The notes below the pieces were generated by a model. The model worked only from the letters and a program-made list of their open reading frames with translations. It had not been told where the DNA came from and did not search any database. This document shows, in pieces, positions 10,287 through 22,337 of a stretch of DNA of 64,000 nt; position 1 is the stretch's first letter, and each line of letters starts with the position of its first letter. Source of the stretch: Chara braunii. Taxonomy: Eukaryota; Streptophyta; Charophyceae; Charales; Characeae. The translations under genes were made by a program, and so were the position numbers. The stretch is taken from the NCBI GenBank assembly GCA_003427395.1, contig BFEA01000102.1:2822389-2886388 (forward strand). Reading direction: 5' to 3'.

Positions 10287-11261
10287 TCATTTAAGACAGG
10301 TCCCTTCATGGTAGCCGTGGTCGTTGCTGTGTCGACCGCAAAAGCATGACCAAATACCCTTGTAAGAGTATTTGAACTGACAGTGTTTTGAAGGACAATC
10401 GGTTGATTTGTGAAAATATCTTCTGCAAAGTTCACACCAGGGGGTGTCAGCAAAAATAACTTCAATTTTGGCATAACCATCATTCACATGGTCAATCATC
10501 AAACACAGTTTATATCTCATTCTCACATACGGGACTAAGTCAAACCGAATGTTCATTACTTCCGGCTTATCTGGTTCTTTGAACGCTGGATGTGCTTTCA
10601 ACACCGAACCGAACGTGTCCTCCAACGCAGACTCCAGTTGGGGAAGAGCTGAGATGGGGACTTGCAAGCACCTAATAAAAAAAAATTGAAAGTGCATGGC
10701 TTCCCTCCATTCGTACAATTCATAATCCGCCATCCACCGTTGAAACATGATGGTGTAGGTTTTACCGTCTAAAACTATTTTCTCTCGTTTCTTCCTCAGC
10801 ATGAGAGTCGCAATTTGACTTGATGATGAAATATATTAGGTTACTAGATTACGACATTCATTTTGGAATAAACCGCGTTTGAGAGGTGCATTGATCGCTC
10901 GGTTGGTGGCCCATCCATCTTCATCTTCATAGATGCGCACAAACCGTTTTTTAACGTCCACTGACAAGGACGTTGTCACTTCTCCAAACAGAATGGTTAC
11001 GGCATGCTCCTTAGGCCATTCCACTTGGAGTTTGTAGACATTCAGGTTGATGATTACTCTGACTAAATCTTCCCCAACTTCAATTGTATTTTGAGACAGT
11101 CTTTTGGGGAGGATCCCATCGAAGTAGCAGGATTTGAAAATACCCCGAATTCGCTGTTTTTCCGACTCCGATAGCGGTTCCTCAAAATTCTCCGGTGGAG
11201 GGGGGGGAGGAGGGGGAGCGGGGGGGGGGTTTGAAGAGGCAAGTTCCTTAGAGTCCCCCAT
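10287..11261 (-). pseudogene. LINE-ORF1/gag-like zinc-knuckle protein, one in-frame stop
   Basis: Read from an ATG at 11261, the N-terminus is proline-rich (Pro-Ala-Pro8). A region of strands and helices follows, then a part resembling the DUF4283-type nucleic-acid-binding domain of plant LINE ORF1 proteins, and a CCHC zinc knuckle near the end (C-E-L-C, then H, then C: CX2CX4HX4C). A single in-frame TAA at about 10836-10838 splits the frame; reading continues in the same frame for 11 codons to an ATG at 10802 and on to a stop at 10287. No RT follows downstream on this strand, so it is a 5'-part relic or an orphan. I infer RNA or DNA binding from the knuckle. A gag of an LTR element is the alternative. 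Confidence 0.55.
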
Positions 11262-11299
11262 TTCCTCGTCTCGTCCCTTCGTCCTCCCTCCAACGGAGC

Positions 11300-11998
11300 A
11301 GACCCAACTTATAAGTGAAACCAAAGAACATCAAACAGGCGATAAAATTTATAAAATAAGGTGATACGGTATCACTAACCCATCGCTCACCATCAAAATC
11401 GAGATCAACTAACCCTATTATATTGTCAGCTGTTGAGGCATCAATAATAAACCGGTCAACACAATAGCTTCCCCCATATTGAGAGCAAGGTAAACCTTCC
11501 ATCGTAGTTGAAAGTGCAGCACTAGTTTTCCAATAACTGAAGTCATGCTCCAATTGTTCCTTCGTCGAAGATACATGTTCGCAAACTCCTTTGTTTATTC
11601 TCCCTTAGTCAACTTGTTGAAAGACCAACCCACTTAGATTTCGCACATACCTGTCGGGACGACAACTCCCTTACCCTGATACCAGGGGCTACGCGGTATC
11701 ATTGTACCAACGTGGGAGATGGAAGAACCTTGGGATCTACGATAGGAAACCCTCCTCCACACACAAGTTACCGTGTTACCTGCGCATTTTCACTGTAGGA
11801 GGTTACAAGGAGCGGTGATCTCCCGCGCGGCTTTCCAACGGGCTTTTCCGTTGAGGCAACCTTTTTCCTTTAAAGTTTTCTTAAGTTCTCTTCTTTTGGA
11901 TTTGTTTTAGATTTTTCTTAGATTTCTTTTTAGATTCGTTGTTTTTCTTTTAGATTTTCTTTTTATGCTTTCTTTTAGTTTGTGATTTTACTAAGGGC
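11300..11998. other. no gene supported
   Basis: A minus-strand ORF at 11248-11553 lies upstream of the zinc-knuckle gene, but has no recognised motif. 11830-11990 is T-rich, resembling the T-rich stretch before the hairpin array of family-A copy 1. Confidence 0.4.
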
Positions 11999-12089
11999 GC
12001 CCGTTCGTTTCAACGAACGGGCCGCTACTGCTAACAAAGGATGGGCAAATCGCATGAACTTACAGTGAGAACGTGGAACTATTCATCGC

Positions 12090-12097
<8 letters not shown>

Positions 12098-12135
<38 letters not shown>

Positions 12136-12160
12136 TAAGAGGGAGAGAGAGAGAGAGAGT
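12098..12160. repeat. (GT)n followed by (GA)n microsatellite
   Basis: About 17 GT units, then a short GA run, inside family-A copy 2. Copy 1 has a GA run at the comparable place (1745-1799). Confidence 0.95.
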
Positions 12161-12917
12161 GGGAGAGAAGAAGACTCCAACCTGGCGGTTGGCGCTTGTC
12201 ACTTTCATCCCTCCCCTTATATTTGATTCGTACCTCATTGTGCACCCGTTCGTTTTAACGAGCGGGTAGAAATGAGTGGGCACCCTGTTTCAATGGGCAG
12301 CCTGTTTGTTCTCAAGTTAGTTTTTTTATTTTTTATTTTTCATCAATTTTTTTTTGTTTTAAGTCCCCCTGGGCCGTTTAGTTGCGCCTGTCCAATTTTA
12401 AAAACGGGCTGCAGCAACCAATAACGAGCCTGAACCTGATGTAGTTGGCGCCCAAGTGCGGGCACTCGTTGGGGCAGCAGGGAAAATAAGCCTGTTGAGT
12501 TTGACTCTACTTCGCCTCTGTAAAAGGACTAAGGGGGCGACCGTTCATTTTGAGCGGTGAGTTGCCCCCTACACAGGAAAACGAGGGGGCAACATGTTAG
12601 GGGTAAAATAAAAGAAGAAAGAAAAAAAAAAGAAGTAACAACCACGTACGTGTCTGCGGCCACAGGACAGGTGCAGCCTCAGAAAGTTCTAGGGGTTGAT
12701 GGGACTGCGCCTGTTCGTTTTGAACAGGCAACAATAAGTGCCTGAGTACAACCATTTCCAGGAGCATCAGACCTGGAAAAACGACCAGGTACTTCTGGGG
12801 TTGTTGAAGTACCCAAGGCACTAAGCTTCTGGCCATCGATTTAGATCAAGGGTCAAGAACACTGACGAATTTTGCTTGGCAGTGGGCGAAGTAGCTGCCC
12901 ACATGCCTTCTGCTGCC

Positions 12918-12925
12918 TATAAAAG
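12918..12925 (+). promoter_or_regulatory. TATA box of family-A copy 2
   Basis: TATAAAAG, followed by the segment conserved with copy 1 (CAGCCTCACACTTGTGGCA). Confidence 0.5.
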
Positions 12926-15533
12926 TCAGCTCTCCGCCCAACAGCCTCACACTTGTGGCAGTGCTGCTGGGCCATTCACTTGAGTGAATGTTGGCTGGCT
13001 GCTACTGTGGGGCAGTGCTGCCGGTGGAGATGTTGCTGGTGGAGAGTTGGAGGTCTGCCAGGTGAGGGGAGATGCTGCTGGAGTTCTGTAGAGAGTTGGA
13101 GGAGGAGAAGGGAGGCAGCCATAGCTAGAGGCTGGGAGTTTTTGCCCCACCTATGTGTGTGCGCTGTGTGTATGGGTTGGTGTTGTAGCCGACGGGTTGT
13201 GTCATAGTCCGGACTGTTTGGCAAGTGACACCCATTTTAGTGGGGTTGTGCTGCTGGATTGTCCGCGGTGACAACAATTATTTTTAGGGGGAGATGCTGT
13301 CGAACTGCCACCGCGGCATCAAGACCTTCCTAAGGGAAGGTGCTGCCGGATTTGCTACGCGGTGCGAATGCTTTTTTTTAATGTGAGTGTGGGGAGGTGT
13401 TGCTCGTTCGGCGGCACTGCAATGACAGTATATTCAGCTGGGCAGTTATGCTGCTGAGTTTTTCAGTATGGCGAGCGGCAGTTCCGCTTTTATTTTTCGT
13501 GGTGAGCAGCGGTCATGATGGATCTCAGTGTGACCTAGAGGTTGTGCTGGCGCTGGTACGTGGTTGTGATTGTCCAGCAGTGGTGCATGGACCGGCGGCA
13601 TGAAGAAAGTGCAAAGTGAGTGCACAAGGTAGTAATCATTGGGCACGCGGCATATGCAGTTTTGAGTCGGGCCCACCTTTATTTTTTTTTTTGCAGTGCG
13701 TAGTGTGAACGGTTTTGAGTTATGAAATATCTGGTATTGCGGCGATGGTGTGGGACTGCATTGAGACCATCTGGGACCATTTTGGGACTAGGTGGGAGTG
13801 GTTGTTGTGATCGGGACCGACATGTTGGTGCGGCTATTGTAAGCGGACATGGTGATTGAAGGTGGCGTGGATCTGCAGTTGATAGGAAGGATCTGGGTGG
13901 ACGAGGTATCGTTGGGACTGTAGTAGGCCCATGTGGGTTTCGTAAGTGAGAACACCCTCCTTGAGGGCTATCTCGCTTCGGTCCTTATGGGTGCCCACTT
14001 AGTGTCCTTGTAGACACTCGAGGAGGACGCGGACCATCTTTAGTAGACAACCACAACTTGTGAGTTGTGCGACCAATCTCTTTGGGAGTATTACATCGAC
14101 TTTCTTGAGTGAGCCGATTCAAACTTCACTCAAGGTCAGTTGATTGACTCAAATTTCCTTTCACACCTGTGTAAGCCCACACTTTGCTTGACCCTGTTCA
14201 ATCGAATGTTCATTGAAAAGGTAAAGGAAATGTGTGGTTTGCATGTGAATGGTGAGGTCTGACTTGAATATGGGATTGTACCGGTTTTCTCTTGAACTTG
14301 TTTTCTTTGCGTTATGTGCAGGTAGGTTGAAGTATGCTTGCAAAGGAGGTTGATTATGTCAACATGAGATGATGCAAAAAAAATTCTTATTTTTACTTAT
14401 CACTTGCATGTGTGTCAAAAATGATTTATTGTTTTGAAAAACTTTGGTTTTGTGTGCATCGTGAAATAAATTTTATTCAAATAAAGCAGATAATGTCAAA
14501 TAGACTTAGTCTTCTTTCGAGGAATGACCCTTCTATCCCGAATGACCTTATCTATATGTACCTGTCCAAATGATTACCATTCTTCACCTCCTTCTGTTTA
14601 TTTTCGTCTAAGTTACCCTGAACTTAGGAGAAAAAAGAACTACTGAAACTTATTTATGATGAATACGTTCTCTCGCTAGGAAGCATCTGGGGCAGGGTTC
14701 GTTGCTTCAGGAACCGACCCTGTTATCCACCCAGAGCGGACCGTTTTACGGGGGGGGTACTTGCCGATTCAGTGGAGACGGCCCGACTTATGAGATATGA
14801 GTCTTGTGCTCGGGTGAGGAGGAGGAGGAGCCCAGACCACTTCCTAGAGGGGGAGACATGCAACACTTCAAGCAATACACCTGATTAAGAATCATCTGCA
14901 AAACAACATGTCATCCAAAAAGATTGAGAGTGTATGAAGACAGTTGTGAGTGTCTAATCTTAGGTCAGCGGTAAGCTTGAATACATGACTTTGACGATGC
15001 GTCTCATCAAGTCAGAACTAAGGCAAACCGACTGCCTTGTCGGCTACTTCAGTGTTATTATCGGTAGCCAACTCCTCGTTGGCATTTGTATGATTGTTTT
15101 GTGGAGTTCGACCTGAGATGGTCTGATTGTATTTCGATCTTATGTTATTGGATGTACTGTATTATGATTCGAGTTCTTTTAGTTATCATTTCTTATTGGA
15201 TATACCTTTTTATTGACTACAGTTGAATCCTTTTGATGTAATTATGTATGGTTATTATTATTTTTTTTGACTATGTATTTAAGGGACTCGGATTAAATTG
15301 TGGTTTCACACTTGGTTGAGACCGTCCTAGTCGACCGACATTTGCTCCGTACCTAGGAGATCCGCGCCCTAGGAACGGATAACGTTCGGGTCCGCTTGAC
15401 GTTAAACCACCGCTCCCCCCGATGTAAAAAAATTGGCTTTCCTCGACCATCGGAGGCTGGTGGCTTAGAAGAAGCGAAGGTCGGCGGCAATTCAAGCGGA
15501 GGTCGGAGGCAATTCGAGCGGAGGTCGACCTGG

Positions 15534-15564
<31 letters not shown>

Positions 15565-15610
15565 AAACAAAACAAAACAAAACAAAACAAAACAAAACAA
15601 AACAAAACAA
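15534..15610. repeat. poly-A tract plus (AAAAC)n
   Basis: About 27 As, then about nine AAAAC units. This block is absent from the matching part of family-A copy 1, so it is a later insertion or expansion. Confidence 0.9.
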
Positions 15611-17044
15611 CTCGCAAACTTTGAAGATTTTTCACGCTCAAAATAATAAGCCAAAATATCTGAAATTATGGGATCCGGTAGATTTGGTCGTGATCTATTC
15701 AGGAAAATTATTATATATATAGATATATATATTGACAAGGAAATACTCCTTTCGCCGATTCAGTGCATTTTCAGTTTTTGCCACTCTGCCACCTACATGT
15801 CACTCTACGGGTTCTTCACATTATGGTACCGGTCGCGCCTATTAACTTGGGTTACCGGTCCCCCAAACTTTTTTGTCGCAGGGGGAGTGGTGGTTTAACC
15901 AAGCGTATCTATACTACAGCGAACGAGCAAACGTCCTTGGTTGACCTACCTATGTGACTGTAAAAGTTTTCGCATGTCGGATAGTACCTCGGTAGGGATA
16001 CGCCTCTAAGGGTGGTGACAGCCCCTTAGGGAAGGAAAGTTTATGCCCTGCGGTGTCACACTTTTTCCAGTCGGGCCACTTTAGGCGACCGGAAAGCCAA
16101 CAGGCTGTCACGCAGGATTTTAGCTGAAGTTGCACTAGGTAAAATAAATTAAATAATGCAAATCCCTTCCTGTTGTGTGCGTTCGGCTTCGAGTGAGACC
16201 CTTCAATTGCGGTCTTCGCCGGTCCCCGATCTTAAGAACCTTTTATTTTGCTTCGGAACAGCAGAGAATCAAGCAAATAATAACCATAAGATTATGGAGT
16301 GCTATGCATGCATTAATTATATCAATCTGATTTGAGAACTGTGACAGAATCATCCACGATTGCAATCATCAGGCGAGGACTATACAAGAAGCAGGACTGA
16401 CTGACTCGAACAATGATAGGAGCAAATGACTGAGGGAAAAATGAGAACTCATAATAGTCTCAGGGAGTACATATGGAAGAGAGCATGACCAACACCAATC
16501 AAGAGTCCTCACTCAACCCTCTGAACTTCACTCTTCATATGTCACTTTGATGCCTGTCGTCTGGGCTTCTTGCCATGTCTACGTACTCTCTGAGGTTGTG
16601 GCTTCAGAATGTAAAGCCACCTGAAGCCCACTAGTTCCAAACACTTCCAGCCAAGTCCTATGATACGGAAGTCAAGCATGGCACAAAATTTCTCCCTAGT
16701 GTGGGGAGATAGGGCTCAGAGAAAATGCCCCTCCTGAGATGTGGGGACTCGGAGGGTTCTGTCACCGCCTCGTAGTCAATCTCTGTTGGCGATATGTCCA
16801 TCCGTCAATTCTGACATACTAGTAGGGAAAACTCTCTTTGGCTGCTATCAAATTAAGGTTGTCAAGCGCCGACTGGTCCACTGCAATGGGATTGATCTCT
16901 CTCATGAGCTCAATTAAACTGATATTTTCTGACAGAACGAAAAGAATCTAGTTTTTAACTAATGAGTGTATGAGTGAAAGTTCCTTGGTAGGATAGAGTC
17001 TTACTCAAGCCAAACTGAATGCCTGGTTGGGAAATTGCTTAATG

Positions 17045-17335
17045 ACTGGTTGAACACTGATTGAAAATTGATCGTGTGTTGCTTGATTACTGTTGAATAC
17101 TGATTGAAAGTTGATCGTGTGTTGCTTGATTACTGTTGAATATTGATTGAAAGTTGACTGTACGCTGCTTGATTACTGTCGTCAGCACCGAGTCCTGCTC
17201 ACTAGTAACTCCGCTGAGTACTGATCCCAGGCAACAACACTTGAGTACAGTTCATTGCTGAGCACTGCTCACTGATAACAGCGCTGAGTACTGTTCACTG
17301 CTGAGCACTGCTTACTGATAACAACGCTGAGCATT
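17045..17335. repeat. 43-bp tandem repeats inside LTR1
   Basis: Three units of about 43 bp carry TGATTGAAAGTTGATCGTGT and GCTTGATTACTGTTGAA. A second tandem family follows (GAGCACTGCTCACTGATAAC, CTGAGTACTGTTCACTG). The same arrays occur in LTR2 (35870-36200). Confidence 0.7.
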
Positions 17336-17752
17336 GAAGCAGTGTGTTACTTACTAATTGGATTTACTGGCGAAGTCCTCGAGGGAAAGATTCTGAGCAC
17401 TCTCAAAACTCTCTTTGACTTTTCCTAGGCCTGTTCGACCATCTCAGAGAACGAGTCGGTGTTGTGCAGTCTTTTGTCTAGTTCATAAATGTAGAGGGTG
17501 CTGTGTAATTTTGAGTGTTGACTCAGTGCTAATTGAGCACTGTCTGACTGTTGATTATGGATTGATTAAATGCCAGCCAAAAGCTGATGATCTGGGCCCG
17601 GTCACTTGACACCCACGACATTAACCAAACCACCGTTTATTGATGAATGTTTGGTAATATGAAACCTTTTGTAGGATTTCAGATTGTTGGGGGTCGTTCG
17701 CTGCTTGGCAAAACAAGTGTAACTCCAAGGTAGGGTCAAGTCGTTTTAGCGC

Positions 17753-17998
17753 TCACTTGAGTTTCTTTCTGACCCCCTCCACAGTTTCCATCGAAGATCC
17801 TGTACTATGCAACTTGCCCCTACGATCATAGAAATAAAAAACATACTCAATAAATTTCCTCACACCAACCGTCTGAACCGCATGCTCTCCTTGAGTTAAT
17901 TGGTGCAACTTCATATCCAAGCACGCCCCTTCTTCCCATCCTTCACTCTTGTCTCTGTTTGATTCACCTTTCACCACCAAAATATCGCCCCCTTTCAT
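17753..17998 (-). CDS. LTR-encoded ORF-B, LTR1 copy
   Basis: An 81-residue ORF from ATG at 17998, beginning MKGGDILVVKGES and containing GWEEGACLD and FIEYVFYFYD. Related ORFs lie in LTR2 (36614-36958) and the solo LTR (55125-55379). In the last the protein is only roughly half identical, yet motifs such as GWEE.AC.D, LTQ.E.AV, IEY..YFY and KLHST.SS.E.VE persist. The pattern (strand, charged helix, strand) also resembles the internal modules at 32275-32820. The open frame extends upstream of the ATG, so it may be an exon rather than a complete protein. Function unknown. Confidence 0.5.
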   Translation of the reverse strand: MKGGDILVVKGESNRDKSEGWEEGACLDMKLHQLTQGEHAVQTVGVRKFIEYVFYFYDRRGKLHSTGSSMETVEGVRKKLK

Positions 17999-20900
17999 GT
18001 CTCCCAATAACAGGACTCCAGCGTTGAAAAGAAAAATTATTGCACTTGACCTTGATGAGTTTTGTAATCAGGAAAGACAGCGGTTCCCAGACTCAAGTCA
18101 TTTATAATGAGTTCACTCCAACTGTTGAGGGTCGTCCAACTTCTGCCCCAAACAACAGAAAGAGTGGGTCACGGTGGCTAGCCGTGATCAAAACCTGCAA
18201 TTACCATCTGCGCTGAATCACGACTTTCTAACCATAACACCGACCAGTGGCAGGTCTACATGCGACGAGATATTCCCCTTACGAAATAAGTCCAAACGAA
18301 TCGCTAAAACAATCTTCCGACACAACAGACAGACCTTGCTAGGATAGCCAATCAGACACTTCTTATAAGAAGAGCCTCTCGAGGAAATTATATAATCCGG
18401 GCAAGAAAGAAAATCTCATACGAGGAGTACTCGACGTTCCTATAATGGAAAATTATATTAGAAAAGGGGGGGGTTAGCTGTCTGTGGATTCAGTGCTGAT
18501 TTTGTAGGGTCTATACCGAGTTCACCGAATCCCCACCAAAGTTTGCTAAGTCAAAGTTCATCAACTGTGTCTGAACTCAAACATTACAGAGTCTAAAACT
18601 GATCTCGTAATTGACTATGCCGAGTATTATCCGAATTTAGTAATAACCTTGGCTCACAGAGCCTATCTGTCAGCCTGATAGAGGTTGTCTTTTACCGAGC
18701 ACCGATTGAGCCCATGAGGTTCTGCATGGCCCGAAAACGGGTCCACATCCACTGGACTTTGCAACGTGTCTGTCGAGTCAGCACTTGGTCATTTACTGAC
18801 TGAACTACCTACTGCGTAACACTTGAGTTCACGAAATCCAAGCGTAAGTAAATTGAGACCGCGCCGAGTCCTCCGAATCTACACCGAATTGCCTGAGTCC
18901 TTACTGAATTGTATGAGTCTAGTTTGAACGGTTTGAGTCTGATCCAAATGTATGAGTCTGATCTAAATGTCCGAGTTTGCCCAGATTGGCCAATCATTGA
19001 TCAGACCGTATCCGCTTAATTGAATCCACGAAACTAGGCTAGGGTCCGAAGGCCTCATTCGTGAAGCTCGTTCTGCAGGAAGTTAGCCAGCTACTCTCTG
19101 AGCCGACTGCTCGCTAGTTCTGCATCTCACTGAGCTAGACAAGTTTGTACTCAGTTGTCTGTCAGTTGCGTGCGACACGGCAAGGGCATTCTACCGATTT
19201 GCAGTGCAAGACTCACTTACTCGTTCACACACAACGAAGCAGCACAATTGATTAGAAAATGCACCGCTCACTTCTTGACAGCAAAACCCTCTGTGCCCAT
19301 GTCATAGTATAGCACCAGATTTCTCCCCGCCTGATTCATTATATTTAGCAGGAGAAAATGTCAGGGATCAACTAATTACCACTCGAGTCAGAAGGCTGTA
19401 GCATGCATTCTTGCTCCAAAAACCCTGAGAAAATAACTGAGGTTTTCTGCTGCTCCTTATCACGTGACCCGCGTAAGGTGGACAGCATGGCTGACCCGAG
19501 TAAGGACTGGGAGTAAATCAGTCTCCATCCAGGAGGAATTTAACTAACAAATGGATTATCATTTTTAGGACCTGTCGTTTTCTGCTCATTGTACCATAAA
19601 ATCGGGTTATTTCGCTTTGTCCTACGTTTTACAGGCATCACACTTCCAAGGCTGGCGCACCTGATCAGAGTTAGCACATTGGGAACCGATGCTTCTCTGG
19701 TCCGCTTGCTAACTTTTGCGAACTGGTATTGTCCCACTCTTTTAAGGGCAGACACGTAGGTACCAATCTGAGGGAAATAACGACTATTCACCCTCACCCG
19801 TACTTAGAGGAAACAAACTAGAACCAATGAGTTACCAGGTGCGAGACCAACCCAACAACTTTAGATAAATCGTGAAAAGCAACTCCCTCAATCTTGCAGG
19901 ACATTAAGTTGATTATGCGTATACAGAGTTTCCACTTTGATCGGGGAAACACAAATTATTGTCACCAACAAAACTAATCATTTGTCGCCGTGAATGATCC
20001 CCCTTTTTATCAGATCTCTCTGTAATACGTTTCAACGGTCAACTCCCCGCACACCGTAAAATCCTTTATGGCTTATCCTGCTCAACTCCCAAAATAAATA
20101 AATATATATATATATATATCGAATATCCCGTCTCGTTAGCACCAATCGGACAAGCCAATCAACCTCACCTTCTTTATAAGTGTTTCGTCCGGGCTGATCT
20201 TAACTAGAACTAGGCAAGCCCAGAGAAGCTGATGTCACACGCCTAGCTCATCGCAAGGCATCCTCCGAGATGGCTATCCCCAAAGAGAACCTTAACTTTA
20301 TTGTTGATAAAAGTCATGCACAGTGCTCGAAAGGGGCCAATAGCAAACGTTTGATCATCTTCTACCGCAAAGATAACAGTCCATACATTTTTGGTCTCGA
20401 TGTTTTACTTAATATGACATGTGACCTCCCTTCACATAAGTCACCTCTGCCCCCGTCTCTCATCGTCGATTAAAGCGTCCTGAATACTCATATTAATGCA
20501 AATACGAGTAGTCTTTAATTCCAATAAGTGAGAGCAAGCGCTGACCTTGGTCAGCAATTGGTGATTTCTTTGCGATGATCCAACCTTCATTCAACCCTCA
20601 TCTCTGCCTAAACATCCATCTATCTCCTATTAACCATAATCACTGCTTATTACACCACTCTCTCTTCCCTTAGCCTAAACACTAGCCCCAGTTATCTAAT
20701 AGGGTCGTCCTAGCCTTGTATCGAATCAGCGTTCCCGAAGCAAAAGAGAGGTCAAGGCAACTGGGGGAAAGGAACGCGGCATTGATCACCAGTTCACACG
20801 ACCCTCAGTTCAAGACGAGGCTTACCAGCGTTCCGACTCAGCTGAGTGCAACCCTCAAAGTCAAGAAACGCACAAGTCGTTTCCGCCTCCGAAGAGAAAG

Positions 20901-21507
20901 CCTAATTAAACATTACAGCTGAGCATTGCGGATATCTGAGGCGGAGCGCAGAGCCTAGTCGATAAGTAGAGATCCCGTTCGCTAATATAGCCAAACCGAC
21001 GCCTCACTATCGCACCCTTCTTCATACACCCCACCGACTAGATAAGCCAAAGTAAAGTCGCCAACAATCTCCCGTGCAGGGACCCTCCGACTTCGGCATA
21101 TGTTGCACAGGGGTATATAGCCCTGCTCGACCTCACTCTCTCTCTTTTGACTGTTGCGTGCGTCTTTCTTGATATCAGCATCGCTTCTCCGTCTCGCCCT
21201 TACTTGTCTATTAGCCCTCCACACGCACAAGCAACATCCGGCTTTGTCACATCGTCACACATGAGTCTCACGCAGTGAGTATGCTAAAACCTCTCGCCCT
21301 TGACTGCTCATTAGAGGGGATAGCGACAGCGATCCCTCACTCTGGTTCTCTCGCATGTCCAACCTCTCTTGTCGCGCACTGAAGTCAAGTAGACGTGAGC
21401 ATTCCAAGCACGCATGCGGCACTTGCCTCACCCAAAGGTTTGGTGTCTCTCTCGTACTCATCGTCTTTGAGAGAACAACGTCCTCGCTACTCCAAACCAA
21501 GTAATGA

Positions 21508-21515
21508 TGACGTCA
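21508..21515. promoter_or_regulatory. TGACGTCA palindrome in LTR1
   Basis: A full CRE/bZIP-type palindrome about 300 bp downstream of ORF-A on the minus strand. LTR2 has two (40339 and 40456) and the solo LTR two (58797 and 58865). The partner of the first LTR2 site is mutated in LTR1 near 21389. Regulatory use is inference. Confidence 0.35.
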
Positions 21516-21812
21516 GCTCTTTAGACACACTCCCTGCGTGCGCTCTCCACACAGCCTAGCCCCTATCTCGTACCCACTGTCCGTCACGCCCCTGCTGCTC
21601 CCTCGTAGCAAGCGTACCCTCTCACAGTCACACTCGACCTCTAGAGGGCGTAGCCACGCTTCATCAGCACGGAACTCGTACAAGTGGTGCGCGCTCGATC
21701 TCACTGCAGCCCTGTCTCTACCTGCCCGTACCAGCTTCGCCACACCGTCTCTCTGCTCGCCCACTCATGTGGACTTCTGCGAGTATCCCTCCTTTCGTCC
21801 CTGCCACTGGGA

Positions 21813-22337
21813 TTATCCGCACTCCTTTCCTCTGCCTCCCATTCTCTCTGTCTCGCGTCCTCTAGGCCTCAACTGTCTCGAGCTCGCCTCAAGTCCGCCC
21901 TCCACACCTTGAGCCAGCGGGTGGTTCTTGAGAACCTGGCCCGGTCTGTTCAAGGATTGAAGGTCGGTCTCCCGGTCCCCTGCCTCGCTCATCTCACTCT
22001 CCCCACCTGAGTCCCGGTCACGATGGGCTTGTTCCAAGTTCGCTGTGTCCATCGAGGTGTCGGTCTCATGATACGAGACCATTACCTGCATTTTTGTTGT
22101 CACTCCGCCCCTCTTGCAACGCCTCTCCGCCCGATCCTTTGCCTCCATGATCGCGTCCTGTAGCTTTGGTTTATTCCGCATCTCCACCTCCTTCGCCCCT
22201 TCCACGTTAATTTTTAGTCTCACTTTGTCACCCCCATTGTAATTGAGCATCACAGTGATCCAAGGACCTTCCCCAAACATAGGCTTCCAGCGAGCCTGAT
22301 GGTACCAGTAACCCGGTCTATAGTCGTGCAGTGCCAT
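21813..22337 (-). CDS. LTR-encoded ORF-A, LTR1 copy
   Basis: 174 residues from ATG at 22337. The first about 130 residues are conserved: MALH.YRPGY.YHQARW, GEGPWITVMLNY, INVEGAKE, AKDRAERRC, VSYHET, DRDSGGESE. By eye about 80% of these 130 positions match the ORF-A of the diverged solo LTR (59077-59538), although surrounding DNA has diverged far more. Similarity stops just after NRPG, where the minus strand reads CCAG-GTTCTC, so a splice donor there is possible and the last about 40 residues may not be coding. A TATA-like box lies about 210 bp upstream. No signal peptide or known domain; charged acidic C-terminus. Function unknown. Confidence 0.65.
   Translation of the reverse strand: MALHDYRPGYWYHQARWKPMFGEGPWITVMLNYNGGDKVRLKINVEGAKEVEMRNKPKLQDAIMEAKDRAERRCKRGGVTTKMQVMVSYHETDTSMDTANLEQAHRDRDSGGESEMSEAGDRETDLQSLNRPGQVLKNHPLAQGVEGGLEASSRQLRPRGRETERMGGRGKECG

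Larger units (their letters stand above)
11999..16053. mobile_element. family-A dispersed repeat, copy 2, left part
   Basis: It matches copy 1 in blocks: hairpin GCCCGTTCG/CGAACGGGC (11999-12022), hairpin with an ACCCG.../...CGGGT stem (12244-12267), GCCTGTTC/GAACAGGC (709-729 of the 12 kb line), ACCTGG/CCAGGT (12771-12790), GTACTTC/GAAGTAC (12789-12812), a TATA box, 14150-14350, 14660-14830 and 15278-16053. At 16053 the match stops at the giant LTR and resumes at 42756, so the retrotransposon split this copy. No protein is encoded. Confidence 0.6.

Noticed and set aside
11670-11695. CTGATACCA, complementary to an initiator-Met PBS (TGGTATCAG), upstream of the zinc-knuckle gene on the minus strand
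   Set aside because: Only nine bases match, no TG...CA border lies beside it and no LTR pair was found, so chance is likely.
12445-12475. TGGCGCCCAAGTGCGGGC, partly like a tRNA-Lys PBS, in family-A copy 2
   Set aside because: Only about nine bases match well, copy 1 lacks it, and the TATA box lies downstream rather than in a preceding LTR.
19540-19797. 85-codon minus-strand ORF shared by LTR1 and LTR2 (also at 38411-38662)
   Set aside because: The two LTRs are similar throughout, so sharing proves nothing, and I found no match in the diverged solo LTR.
20270-20473. Plus-strand ORF starting MAIPKENLNF in LTR1
   Set aside because: The frame is broken in LTR2 near 39350 and absent from the solo LTR.
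21538-22010. Plus-strand ORFs antisense to ORF-A
   Set aside because: No counterpart is kept in the solo LTR, whereas the minus-strand ORF-A is.
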